Positions 35,101 through 45,783 of a stretch of 46,077 bases of DNA are shown here, in pieces. Made by a program: the position numbers and the translations under genes. The notes under the pieces are model-generated. The model was not told where the DNA came from. It saw nothing but the letters and a program-made list of their open reading frames with translations, and ran no database searches. Source of the DNA: Pelargonium nanum. Lineage: Eukaryota > Streptophyta > Magnoliopsida > Geraniales > Geraniaceae. Every line of letters starts with the position of its first letter. Position 1 is the stretch's first letter. The stretch lies in contig JAYMTF010000201.1 in assembly GCA_036897485.1 (NCBI GenBank), positions 1-46,077 on the forward strand, read 5' to 3'.

Positions 35101-38100
35101 GAAACTCTGGAAGCTAAAAGCATACTAAAGTAAACCTAGATAAATTTCTCTCACATATCCAGCTAAGATATGTTTTGCTTCAATTAAATACATGCACACA
35201 CAAATGAACATTGTCTAATAGATTGTGCCTTTATTATTCAATACTTTAGATTCCTTATGAGGTATATACCAGAAGAGAGAAAACAAACCAACACTATTTT
35301 AAAAGTGAGAAAGGGTTGACGATGAGACACCAAAGTAAAAAAATAATAAAAACAAATGCATTATACACAAGTCTTTCATTTCTTTTGATCCAAACAACTT
35401 CTCCAAGTTCTATTTTCCTCTCCTGCTTCTTTACCTACTTCTTCCTTCTTTATTATCAAAGCAACCATAAGTAAACACAACTAAAAAAAATGAACACATT
35501 TCAAACTGAATGGACTCAAAGTTCAACCCAGCATAATGGTAGTATCCCAATGAGAAGGTAATTCTCGGTCCCACATCATTTGTCCACACTTACATTAATA
35601 TTTGTACAAAACTGTATGTCAGTCACTGTCATAACATGAAAGCATTGAATCTATTAGTTTTCTTAAACTTCCCCATATTAGCCGTGATAAGGGTAATAAA
35701 CTAATAATAAAAGAGGAAATTTTAAATAAAAATAAAAACTTAAAAAATATTCTACAGTTTGAGTTTTTTTTATACATTGTCTCATCTTAAAGGAAACTCA
35801 TATTGAACAGCGACGATAAAACAACTATCATACCCCAAAAAACAGATACCTTAAATCCAACGCCAAATCTTCCAATGTGATCAGGATCATTTGTATCAGG
35901 CTGCTTGTGCCCAAAGCATGTCATTCTCATTACCTCATCATGTGTCATACCATGGCCATCATCTATAACTAACAGAACAGGAATTTCTTTCCCAGCATTT
36001 TTCGAATAAATCATCTCAATTGAGATGTCTAATCTGTTAAAATACACCAAATAACATATCAAATCGTAGAATACATAAATGATGGTGAGTGTCATACATA
36101 CATTTAAGACACATAATCTACAGAATAAGAAAAAGGCAGGAAGTAGGAAACAAAATGAAAAATTCATGATCACAAAACAACCTCCAAAGTTACTATGGGG
36201 AAATTAGCTATTCAATGTACCTAGTAGCTTTGGCATCCCTAGAATTATCAATGAGCTCAGCAATCGCGCCAAAAATCCATCCAGAATGAGTCTGACCAAG
36301 AGTTTTCAGATAACTTGGGTCGGCTCGAACATAATTTTTCAGTAAAACTCCATCCCGACTAACGGCATGAGACTGAGGTCTTCTGCAAGTTTCAACCCGA
36401 GCATGGTGATCTCCAACAGCCTGAGGAAACTTGAGATCAGAACAGCTATTCTCACTGTTAGCTGAACCTCTTCCATGCACGTATGCATCTTCTCTGCTAG
36501 CAAACTGCTCAACCATGTTAAATGTTGAAATGGTCGGCGCAATCTTTTGCCGTACCGATAAATGTGCTTCTTTCCCAGGAACTGAAGTATCCATGAATGT
36601 AAAAAGAAGAAAAAAAATCAATACCACGATACAGCACCTTGATAGCAATCACTAATAAAGAAACGTGATCCAGTAAACAAGGCTCCCACCATTGTGGGTT
36701 TGGGGAGGATTAATTATGTAAAAAGCTCTAACCCTACTGTTGTGCGGAGGCTGTTTCCCTTACTGAAACCTGTGGCCTCAAGGTCACAAGGCAACACCAT
36801 TGTGCCAAGGCTCACTCTCTTTATAACCATCACAACAAAATCGCCTTTCAAAAAGAAAAATTAATATAAACTCATCTGGTAGTTTAACAATCAGAAAAAA
36901 TGAGTTATGCAGAACCCTGAAAGTATAATTATATAAACTCTACATTTGGTAGGAGGGGTGAAGGGTGGATACTGGATAGACAAACCATATATCATTTGAT
37001 ATATTTTGTAAATAATGAAAGATGGACGAGACTTCTACCTATTTTCATACACAAGGAGTTAAGAGGATTGATGGTTTTTAAATATAAGTTTAAGAAAATA
37101 AAGAAATATTTTTCAAGAGGAGTTAAGAGGATTGATGGTTTTTAAATATAAGCGTAATAAAATAAAGGAATATTTTTCAAGAACGGTCCGTGTCCGTCTC
37201 ATCACACTTCCTAGCATGTTCATACAGGGAGGATACATATATGTGGGCCCAGAAGGATGGATGGAATGAATATCCTCTTTTTCATCCACCCTACCAAACA
37301 GGCTCTATAATACATGAAATATCAGTTCTAAGTTGGACCTGCAATATAAATCAACTGTTTACAAATGGTATGATCCCTGCTCGTGACGGAGCCACACAAA
37401 GAAAACAAAGGGTGGATTATAGAATACTTACAAATCTGATAGGATACCATAGCAACGCAATGGATTGAGACATCATCTGGTGGATGTATGTAGAACTTGC
37501 AGAAATCAAATTCTGCAAAAGCAACCTTCGAAAGCAATAATGTTAACATTTCACAAACTAAACAAGGGATGACACAGAATATCATCCAAAGAAACTATTA
37601 ACCATCACTATACATGTGTATAAATATACATGCATATTACAAATAAGAAGTGAGCTCAACAAGCTGGTTCTGTTGTGCTTCTTAGAATTCGCCTAGAGAT
37701 AACTGGTCAAACCAATGATACAAAACCAAGTTGGTTTTCATTCTATATACTGAGGAAAAAGAAAGGAAGAAATTTTGTCATTATGTGTCTCTAATCAATA
37801 AATATATTTTCTTCAATGACATATTTAAAGTTAATATTAATTTATTCACCACAAAATAAATCATCATCAATTCAGTATAAAATTCCCTCCGGCACAGTCT
37901 GTTAATGGGACTGCCGGACTGGTATCATTTCCATCTTCTACTTGACCTTCTCATACATTTTTTGTAAACATTCCAGTTCTCTTTATAATCCTTAATGGTC
38001 AAACTGGTTACAAATGATGAAATGAAGAAAAATGAAGAAAAAAAATACCAGATAGTATCCTGGCATTACAAACAGCCAGAAAGGCACCTTATTGCTCCTC

Positions 38101-41100
38101 AGAACATTACCCCACTGGCATGTACTCATGATAATGGCATGCCCTCCAACATTGCAAACATATTCCAACCAAAATCGTCATCCAAAATCTTTTGTGCCTC
38201 CCCTCCAACACGGCATGTGTTCAGACATGAGCCCTTTCAGCCACTCCACGTTATCCCCAGCAACAATGTACATATTGTGAAGATTCAAATTCAATTCTAA
38301 ATTTAGTGGAATTATGAAAGTTGTTAGTGGAACTAGGAAATATATGTTTTTAGGAAATTTTATTTAATCTACAAGTCTAACTTATTTTCTATTTCTAGTC
38401 TAAAATCTCATATATAAAGAAGTCTCTCTTTTTCTAGTTATGACAAGTAATTCACTTCAATAAAATAAATTTTTCGTTTTTTACATGATATCAAAGAGGG
38501 TTTTGATCCTCGCCTTGGCCCGAAGGTGGCCTATTTATGTTGTCTCCCCATGTGGTCTTCGGCCCGTATGTAGATGGGCATGCCTAAAGCGGCCCACGTG
38601 AGAGAAAAATACCTACATGTGAGAGGAATGTCGATCTAAAAAATCCCCGATTGTGCACGTATTGATCTCACCGATAAAAAAAAATGTGAGGCTCACACGT
38701 GAGAGGAAGTGTAGAAGTAGGTGAATTAAGTCCCACATTGACTAAATACAACAAAATGAAATGAGCTACATATAATAATGCAAGTTAAACTCTACTAATA
38801 AGGTTGACCTTTTAGTAGTGGAAGCCTAAACCATTATGTGTAATCCATTATCAAATTGACACATACCTAATTCTCCAAATTATGCATGCACATTGCCCTC
38901 ATGGTTTAGCAACCAACTCAAACAGAAGTGTAACAATAAAACTTTAATAGCGTGCTGAATTAACAAAACCAATAGAAGATTCCCCTTAAAACATGGCATA
39001 TATTCGCACTGCTTCGACCAACAAAGCCAAGCCTAATAAGGCAATAACAATACTTTTTGGCTCATTAGGAAATGCCACTTAATTACTTCAATACTTCAGA
39101 AAATTTGAGTTTACCTCTAGCTCTCAAGTATCCATGTAATTGCCACGACTCTAAGACTTACCTACCGTATAGGAATTCTATAATTCTAAGAAAATCATAC
39201 CACCAATATCTGAAAGATCGTCATCAAAGGAAAACACAAGAACCATAAGGCCTGACAAATCAAGTATGTCCCCGCTCATATACCACAACTGAGGCACCCC
39301 TAATTATATTTGGTAATGCAAATTCAATGGTAGTTCATACCCACCCCTCAACCAGTGTTTTAAAAAGCATGCGCTTTGCGCTGCGCTTCGCGCTTAAGCC
39401 CGAACCCCGCCTTTTGGGCTTCGTTTATGAAAACCCCAGCCCCTTCAATGAAGCCCCCTGAAGCCCGCGCTTTTAGGGCTTTTTATTTAACACTCATATT
39501 ACTTAGTATGAACCTTATTTTAGTAAATAAGAACTCAAAAAACCTATTTAAAAACCCTTCAACTTTCAACCTTTACGGCTGCTATAAGTTTTTAACGTTC
39601 AAAAAACACAAAAGAAGCACCTCTACACAAAAACTATATAAAAATATCGACAGCAACTACAGAGTACAGACTACATAGATGTGGATGATAACACTTACAA
39701 TTTAGAAGATCCTATGACTAAAATTTATATGTTTTTCTTATTTCTATAAAATAGAGTTGTCTAACTCTAAGTGGAACTATTATTTATTTACGTTTTTACT
39801 TGAACTTGTTTTGTTTTTTTGGTCAATAGAGTTGAAACGTTTATAGATTATGATTTATGGTGTTGTTTTATAATACTTTTATCATCCTAACATAAGTATT
39901 TAAATATATATATTAAATTAATATTTAAAAAAAAAAATTAACATGTGCTTCACAGTGCGCTTCGCGCTTAAGCCCCAGAGGACCTTTGCGCTTTTTAATA
40001 CACTGCCCTCAACCAGAAAAGTTGAAAGTGGTAAGCATAGTATGTAAGTTTGTTATTGATTATTCACAAAGCAACATCTCCAAATCCATAAACAGACAGG
40101 ATAACCATTACCTTCAAACAACATCAGTATCTAGTTATCAAGTTTTGAGCATGTATCTAACCAAATACTTATCAAAATTCCATAATTGGTAGTTTGGTAC
40201 TAATTTGTGACTATAGTGCATTGACTAACAATGAACCAATAAATACATTTGACTCGAAACAAAACCCCAAAACACCTATGACCTAAAAAATGGCAATTTC
40301 ATTGTCAATTCACACACCAACATTATGTAATACATCAACATAGTAATTTTATTTTGATCAATACGAGGCTTGAAGCACCTACACTACTTCAATAGGAGTT
40401 CGCTTCCTGAAAGAGGCTCCTCCATGTCTTTGAATATTAAGTACACCTTATGGAGTGACGAAGGGGTTAAGCCACTCATTGAATCCGAAAAACGAAGCAA
40501 AGAACCATGCTATACTTTTATTTAGGATAAATTTTAATAGCAATGCTTGATACTAGAATGATAGAAAAACAAAGACTAGAGATGAGGATTCCACGTGTAA
40601 TTTAAACGAAGTTATAAATAAAATCATAAGCAAAATGTAACAAGCACTTTACCATGTTAGACTTTTGCAGGTAATTCAAAAATAAACTCCACTCCTTCTC
40701 GTCGCGAGCGCATTGAGGCTTAGGGCGGAGATAGAAGTGACACAATTTGCCAAGGTAATGGAAGTTCTTCTCAGCAGCTATTTTCAGATTCCACACTCGA
40801 GGCCTATTAATCATTTCATAGTCAGAAAGTTCATCTTGTAACCTTTTTCTTTTTATTTCTTATGTTTTTTACTTCTCTATTTATGTACCAAGTCACATCA
40901 TGCAATCAAAATAAGAAATAATAATAATAATAGTAAGTGAACTTCATATTGAGTACTTCATAACAAAATGAATTTGATTTTCAATTTCATAAATTAGAGC
41001 AATAAAAGGTAAATCATGATATTGCAGGCCTTCACCTTCAAAGTAACAAGAAAAGTACAAGAGCATTCCATTGTATCACACGATACATTGACTAGGAAAG

Positions 41101-44010
41101 GGGAAACCATGCAAAAACTAGATGACAACAAGCAAAAGGAAGTCAGAGAAAAAATATAATCACTACTCAAAGAATGCGAGGAGTTGTTAGCTAGTAAATT
41201 GAGAAAAACATATTGAATTGATATTGCGACTTTGGCCAAAGTTAACAACGCAAAAAAATAAAGTTTTGTATTTGTAGCAATTAATTCAATAGCAGAAATT
41301 CGCAAAATTCAATTCTAGGGGTTTTCAAGTTGCTCTTCGTATTGTCTCCAATCCGATGTTCAATCAAAGGACTAAACATATAGGGTTGATAATCATCATA
41401 TCTGGGAGAAGATTTTGTGGGGATCTACCGCCACCGGCCAATTCAATTCTAGGGGTGTTCAAAAACAGTCCATCCCTAGGGGGAAAAATGGTTCAGTCAG
41501 GTCCAGGTTCGAATTGTTTTTCAATTTATTCTCTTAAAAGATGTAATTTATATAAATAAATTATTATTTTTGGTATAATCTACTCCATTATTGCTCACCC
41601 AATACGCTCCAATTACAAATTATTTTATTTCCCAAATTAATTTGTGTAATATATTTCAATACTGGCTTAGACCAATTATTTTCTTCCAACAAGTCTCGAC
41701 ATGAATGTTGATCAATCCAGTTTTTGGTCTAGGTCTTAGAGGTCCTGAGTGGTCTATCTTGAACTGATGAGAAACCTTACTCAATGCTAACAAATAGTTG
41801 ACAGATATCATCAACAAATCTTTAAGGTAGGGTTGGCAATTTAGGTCAAAACACGAGTGCGACAAGATTTAAATGTGTTTGGATTCAATATATTTACAAG
41901 CGAGACATGTTTGTGTTGGAGAACCCAATATATCTAGTAATCGCGTCATGTTCATATTGAACTTGTTAAACACGCACACCATAGTTACACGATTAAGGTT
42001 AATATAATGTATCAATACAATTAGACCACAGTCTAGGCTAATCACTTAATCTCGTCTCTCAGTTGCCTATCATTTCCATTTTGTCTCATCTTATTTCTCT
42101 TTCTCACTCATCGTCGTAATAGAGTAGTAGCAAAGATTGACCCTCAACTGCAACGCAACGATGAGTTATAAAATAAACATAAAACATTTAGAAATAACAT
42201 TGTTAAATTCAAAGTTCAAATCCATAAATTCTTTGATCCATAAAATATATTCAAGAAAAAACTTTGATTCTATCCTCTGATTTTTGTTTTTTCACATCCA
42301 AATCATCAATCAAAATATTCAAATCCGGTAACACGATTAATGGAGAAGGAGAAGTGGAGAACGATTAACTGCATATGGGTGATTTTACTGGAAAAAAGGT
42401 TAGTGTTTTTATATATAATATTTTGTTCAAATGGGAACGCAGATTTCTACGTTTGGGACGTTAGCGTTCCATGTTCCGGAACGAAAAGTTCCCAAACGGA
42501 GATCGCTACTTAAGGAAAGTTTTCTGGTAGCAGAGCTTTGCACTAGCTTCATTTGTAACAAGCTTGGCACATATGATTTGTATATTGTGGTTGATATTTA
42601 AATCAAAAGATAGAGATAGAGTTGTATTTAACTTATTGCCATTGTTTGAGTTTATCAAATATGAGTCTGTCCAGCACTCCAGCCTATATACACATTTGTA
42701 TAATTGCATTTGTATAACAAGTTCACAAAGATCAATGATATGTGATGATTTAGAATTGAGATATGTCTTTTTGTATGCAAAGCAATTGATTCGCGAGCTG
42801 AAACTTGCAAAAGAATTGCAAACTAAGCTATTGTGTGATGATCAAGTTGTTTTTCATATTGACTCTAATCCAAAGATTAATAGGAGGAAAACACATAGAG
42901 GTTGATTACTATTTTATCTAAAGAGAAGATTTTGTTTGGAACTATCACCACCATTCATGTCAATTCTAAAGATATCCTTACCAAATCTCTCAAGGATCCT
43001 CGCATTGACTTTATTCATAGCAAGCTTGGCAGATATGATTTATATACTCAATCTTGAGGGGAAGTGTTGACTATTAAATTAGAAGACAAATAGTATCGAA
43101 AAAGGCCTTGTCGGCACAAGAACTTTGATGAGCGCGAACCACCTCGCGGGCGTGAGCATTCCACGAGCACAAGATCAAATCTCCACATGTATTGTCCACT
43201 TCCCCCATGAGTGCTTTTTTTCCATCTGTCTCCAAATTCAGTACTCTCTCACAGTCTCACGAACGCGATCAACAACACCACTTGCCTATATAATAATATT
43301 TTTAAGTGTATATGTACATGACAATTCTAATGTATGCTTTACTTGGGTGAGATTACACTCGGTGGTAGACCTATACATATATATGAGTAGAAGTAGCTTA
43401 AGTCAACTATTAATAGCATGTACCACCAATTTAAATTGAAAATGATAATACTATTCCTATTTTATATATCTTTAGTACGAAGACAAAATTCACAAACACA
43501 AGAGCAAGGTAACAGAGGATAAGAACAAAATCGAACATCTGCTACATTAAAGAATGAATCCCAAAAATATCTTACCAAAAAACGCACATTAGATATAGTT
43601 AGAGAAATAGAAAGAGAAATTAAGCATACACTTCCCAGGGAGGATTTAGGCACTCTGTATGGCATATGACTTTTGCATCTTTTTTAAGCAAAACAACGTG
43701 GCTACAATCTGGGAAATATAAAAATATAAAAAATTAGTATCCATACGAACAATAACTGATTAAGCAAAATGTAGAAATGTAAGTCATGAGCAAATAATAG
43801 AATACAATTATAGCCTTATTTCTCTATTTTCCTTTCTTTTGTTCAAACACAATGTCAATCTCGCATTTTTGTTGAATGATGCACTTCACTACAATATTGT
43901 GATCATGTAAACAATGTTTTATATATGTTACACAATTATCATGAGGGAAGGAACAATATAAATCTACCTTCATGTGGAGTCACAGTTGAGCCCAACAACA
44001 AGTCTCCCAT
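29139..44010 (-). CDS. MORC-type GHKL ATPase with CW zinc finger
   Basis: Sixteen coding exons in phase, 731 codons: 44010-43968, 43708-43630, 40803-40653, 37525-37432, 36581-36221, 36033-35850, 35044-34943, 34822-34496, 34406-34323, 34227-34069, 33575-33492, 32990-32853, 31506-31391, 30621-30467, 29860-29782 and 29178-29139. GHKL ATP-binding motifs are intact: N-box ELIDNSRDA (231-239), G1 DDGHGM (267-272) and G2 GRFGVGFK (297-304). An S5-like region follows. A CW finger has Cys 619, 622, 643 and 652 with Trp 616, 625 and 641 (HEWVQCDKCRKWR ... TEWFC). The tail is basic (KQLPKRRKLL). Such ATPases clamp and compact chromatin in the nucleus; CW fingers often read H3K4 methylation. Residues 1-122 form an extension with a SPOC-like look. 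Introns are heavily loaded with transposons. The last splice donor is ambiguous. Confidence 0.85.
30134..30232. repeat. perfect 24-bp inverted repeat in a MORC intron
   Basis: Positions 30134-30157 (starting CATGTTGGAATATTAG) are the exact reverse complement of 30209-30232, with a 51-bp spacer. Transcribed on the minus strand it would fold into a strong stem. It lies between the exons ending at 30467 and starting at 29860. It could be a small MITE or a hairpin; no clear target duplication was found. Confidence 0.85.
32154..32304 (-). mobile_element. SINE in a MORC intron (GAGCCTTGG family)
   Basis: On the minus strand it starts near 32304 with GAGGGTGAGCCTTAGTGCAA (A-box region) and continues to a B-box-like GGTCACATGTTCAAGTCC near 32255. 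It ends with CTGCATAG-like and GGGCTGCC words. The pattern matches the widespread plant SINE whose head reads like GGGCGAGCCTTGGCGCAACG. It is diverged, and flanking duplications are unclear. Confidence 0.6.
33734..34001. repeat. 137-bp tandem duplication in a MORC intron
   Basis: The stretch from CTCTAGCAATAGACATTC at 33734 recurs from 33871. Both copies hold CAACCCAAAATTCATTA, GGCCATGTGGCATTAG and AACCAAC. The copies are adjacent and differ by about one base in ten. The repeat ends close to the acceptor side of the exon at 33575. Confidence 0.85.
36681..36820 (-). mobile_element. SINE in a MORC intron (GAGCCTTGG family)
   Basis: Reading on the minus strand from 36820: GAGTGAGCCTTGGCACAATG (A-box region), TTGCCTTGTGACC, GGCCACAGGTTTCAG (B-box region), GGGAAACAGCCTCCGCAC, and then GGTGGGAGCC at the 3' side. 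It belongs to the same family as the copy at 32154-32304 and is better preserved. It lies just upstream of the exon at 36581. Confidence 0.65.
36943..37301. mobile_element. MITE-like element in a MORC intron
   Basis: The left end CATTTGGTAGGAGGGGTG and the reverse of the right end CCTGTTTGGTAGGGTGGATG are imperfect inverted repeats. The word CTCTA borders both ends (36938-36942 and 37302-37306). The roughly 360-bp body has no ORF. Inside it, a 65-bp unit beginning AGGAGTTAAGAGGATTGATG is tandemly duplicated from 37053 and 37118. The class (hAT or Harbinger type) is not resolved. Confidence 0.5.
38276..38720 (+). mobile_element. LTR-element remnant with primer-binding-site-like motif
   Basis: A possible LTR runs from TGTGAAGATTCAAATTC (38276) to a TTTTTTACA end (38485). 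Directly after is TGATATCAAAGAGGG, a diverged form of the TGGTATCAGAGC site that pairs with initiator tRNA-Met. A purine-rich GAGAGGAAG at 38701-38709 followed by TGTAGAAG may be a polypurine tract with a second LTR start. The short coding-free interior suggests a TRIM-like element. The two LTR candidates do not clearly match, so the reconstruction is tentative. Confidence 0.4.
39353..40005. mobile_element. non-autonomous hAT element, 653 bp, in a MORC intron
   Basis: The left end is CAGTGTTTTAAAAAGC; the right end read in reverse is CAGTGTATTAAAAAGC, so the termini are inverted repeats with one mismatch in 16. A perfect 8-bp duplication CCCTCAAC flanks it at 39345-39352 and 40006-40013. The 8-bp duplication and CAGTG ends are diagnostic of the hAT superfamily. 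Subterminal GC-rich copies of TGCGCTTCGCGCTTAAGCCC lie at 39382-39401 and 39956-39975 in the same direction. There is no transposase; the interior is AT-rich. It sits in the intron between exons 40803-40653 and 37525-37432. Confidence 0.85.
41306..41462 (+). repeat. Ty1-copia RNase H fragment between 23-bp direct repeats
   Basis: Plus-strand translation from about 41326 gives SNPMFNQRTKHIG, matching the conserved copia RNase H word NPxFHxRTKHIE, and then degrades. The fragment is bounded by near-identical 23-mers that start AATTCAATTCTAGGGG at 41306 and 41440, with one mismatch. It lies in a MORC intron, opposite to the gene. Confidence 0.6.
42540..43100 (+). mobile_element. Ty1-copia 3' end remnant (RNase H, PPT, LTR start)
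   Basis: From 42700 on the plus strand, broken frames give LIRELKLAKELQTKLLCDDQ, then HVNSKDILTKSLKDPRIDF and SKLGRYDLY, the usual end of copia RNase H. A stop is followed by GAGGGGAAG and TGTTGACTATT near 43067, a polypurine tract and LTR start. A second SNKLGTYDLY-like piece occurs earlier at 42558-42585. Stops and shifts make it inactive. It lies in the same MORC intron as the 41306 fragment. Confidence 0.65.
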
Positions 44011-44864
44011 TCTGAAACTTGTGAAATCTAGCCAAACAACAATAATGAAAAGGCTTAGACAAAGAGATAAATAAACGAACCAGATATAAATTAATATCAA
44101 CAATTAAAAGAAAATTTATACTAATGAGCTCAAGCAATTGATCCCAAATATCACAAACAAAGGCATCAACTCCTCTTACATGACGTTGTGTGTGGATAAA
44201 TATATGTATATATATTCACGGCGTTTACTAACCAGTTTAGGGTTTACTTTCTTATTCTATTTTCTTTTATTTTTCTGTTCTTATGATTCAAAAGCTTATA
44301 ATGTACAAAATAAAAGAACGCAACTTGACTCAATATTGTTAAATTGTTTATCTAACTTTCACAAAAAGTGAAAGTATCTTAAACTAAAATGGGCAACAAC
44401 CGGATACAATAAAAAATATATTCATTGTAGCATTGATACAAAGCAATTGTTTATCACATTATTAAAAAAATTCATGCAAAAAAACTGGGCGGTCTAGTTT
44501 AGTTCCTTTACTTTTTAGTGATATTTTTTTCTACTCAAAGTCCGACCTTTTGTGCCACTTATTCAGCCATATAAAAAAATATACTTCCTGACCCCTTTCC
44601 CGGTAACTATGAAGCACAACTTGGACACGGAACACAATGAAGCACCATTCCTACACCATATCATGATTCAAATAAAAAACTGAAACTGACCACAAGATAA
44701 ATCATAAGCTCACATCTAACTCTCCCGTCAATATGCACTGCTACTCCAAATCATAATTCAACTAAAGAAAAAAATTAAACCCACCGAAGAGATAAGCTAT
44801 GAGTTCAAATCCAACTCCAACCCATGATTGGTGATTCTTTGAATGCAACATATTCAAAAGAAAC

Positions 44865-45059
44865 CAAGGCATGTTGGGTCAAACGGTTAATGCGATTTGT
44901 ATTCCCTTTGAGGTCTCAGTTTCGAGCCTCATTGCCGCCAGTATGGGGTGGGATTTATGGGTTTAAGGGAAAAAACTAACATCTAATAGGGTGACGCCCC
45001 CACTAGGGGGTGAGAAACACAGGACGCATAGGCCTGCTTGTCCCGTTGCTTATAAAAAA
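44865..45059 (+). mobile_element. tRNA-derived SINE with 18-bp target duplication
   Basis: Begins CAAGGCATGTTGGGTCAAAC (A-box region GGTCAAACGG), has a B-box-like GGTCTCAGTTTCGAGCC at about 44910, and ends in TTATAAAAAAAA. AACATATTCAAAAGAAAC flanks it exactly at 44847-44864 and 45060-45077. The intact duplication and A-tail suggest a fairly young copy. It lies in the MORC leader intron. Confidence 0.85.
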
Positions 45060-45511
45060 AACATATTCAAAAGAAACACTACTAGGCTAGATAATACTTA
45101 AGTATCCTTCCAGATGATTAAAACTAGGAAAAAAAAACTTGCAAAAAATAACCCAATACTGTTCAACAAACCCCTAGGGCGCCATGGAAGCAAGCAGCTC
45201 TGAAACCCTTTGAGCCATCCAGCATTCGCAAAAATTCAAAACAAAAACAGAAACAGAGTAGAGTCTAGTACATATATGGATTTCTAAACCTCTGCGAGCC
45301 AAATGAAGGCCAAATAACACTACTTTCCCCTAAACTGATCAAACATAAAATCAAGCATCTTTGTTCTTGGTACCAGAAGTTCAAACAAGAAAAAAGACAC
45401 ACTATTACAAACCAGAAACCCTAAAAAAACACAAAACCCAAAACACAAAGCCCTTTCGAGACAAGACAGAGCATTGTGTCCTTGAAAAGAAAATGGCGAA
45501 GAAGCGCTTAC

Positions 45512-45660
45512 CAGCAAGAATGTAGCTTGCCGGAAAAAAAAAAAAGAAAGGTTTTGAGAGCACGTGAGTGAATGCGAGACGGTCGGAGGGACGGACGGTG
45601 AAGTTGGTGTGTGATGACGGTACGGAGGTAGGAGTGAGTGCACGGTGCAATTGCGGAAAG
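45512..45660 (-). promoter_or_regulatory. MORC 5'-UTR exon (predicted)
   Basis: A clear donor, CATTCTTGCTG then GTAAGCGC, ends an exon at 45512 on the minus strand. It would splice to the acceptor TTTCAG just before the ATG at 44010. The exon is C/T-rich, as plant leaders often are, and lies below an AT-rich block. The transcription start near 45660 is a guess. The resulting leader intron (45511-44012) holds the SINE. Confidence 0.5.
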
Positions 45661-45783
45661 AGAGTGGGAGAGGCGGCAGTTACGTCTTTTTTAATTTAGA
45701 ATAATAATAATCTAATCTAATTGGATTTTTACTCCAAATGAGCGGCCAAAAGTTTTTTAAAAAAAACGATGCTTTTTCCATGA

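Noticed and set aside
37995..38300. 101-codon plus-strand ORF
   Set aside because: It lies inside a MORC intron, matches no family I know and its composition looks non-coding.
40834..40840. Alternative acceptor TTACAAG for the MORC exon ending at 40653
   Set aside because: It gives a phase that does not join the preceding exon; the acceptor ATTAATAG before 40803 does, and yields a smooth protein.
42564..42905. 113-codon plus-strand ORF as a host gene
   Set aside because: Its second half is copia RNase H and it breaks before the domain is complete.
43630..43708. PHD-finger-like word ICHTECLNPPWE in a MORC exon
   Set aside because: PHD fingers have His-x2-Cys followed by Leu-x-PP, which this resembles, but the other six zinc ligands are missing in the adjoining exons.
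44138..44371. 77-codon plus-strand ORF in the MORC leader intron
   Set aside because: Low-complexity Phe/Leu/Tyr-rich translation of an AT-rich stretch, with no similarity to a known family.
45320..45650. 107-codon minus-strand ORF around the MORC leader
   Set aside because: It overlaps a strong splice donor at 45512 and is made of C/T-rich leader sequence; more likely a 5' UTR.
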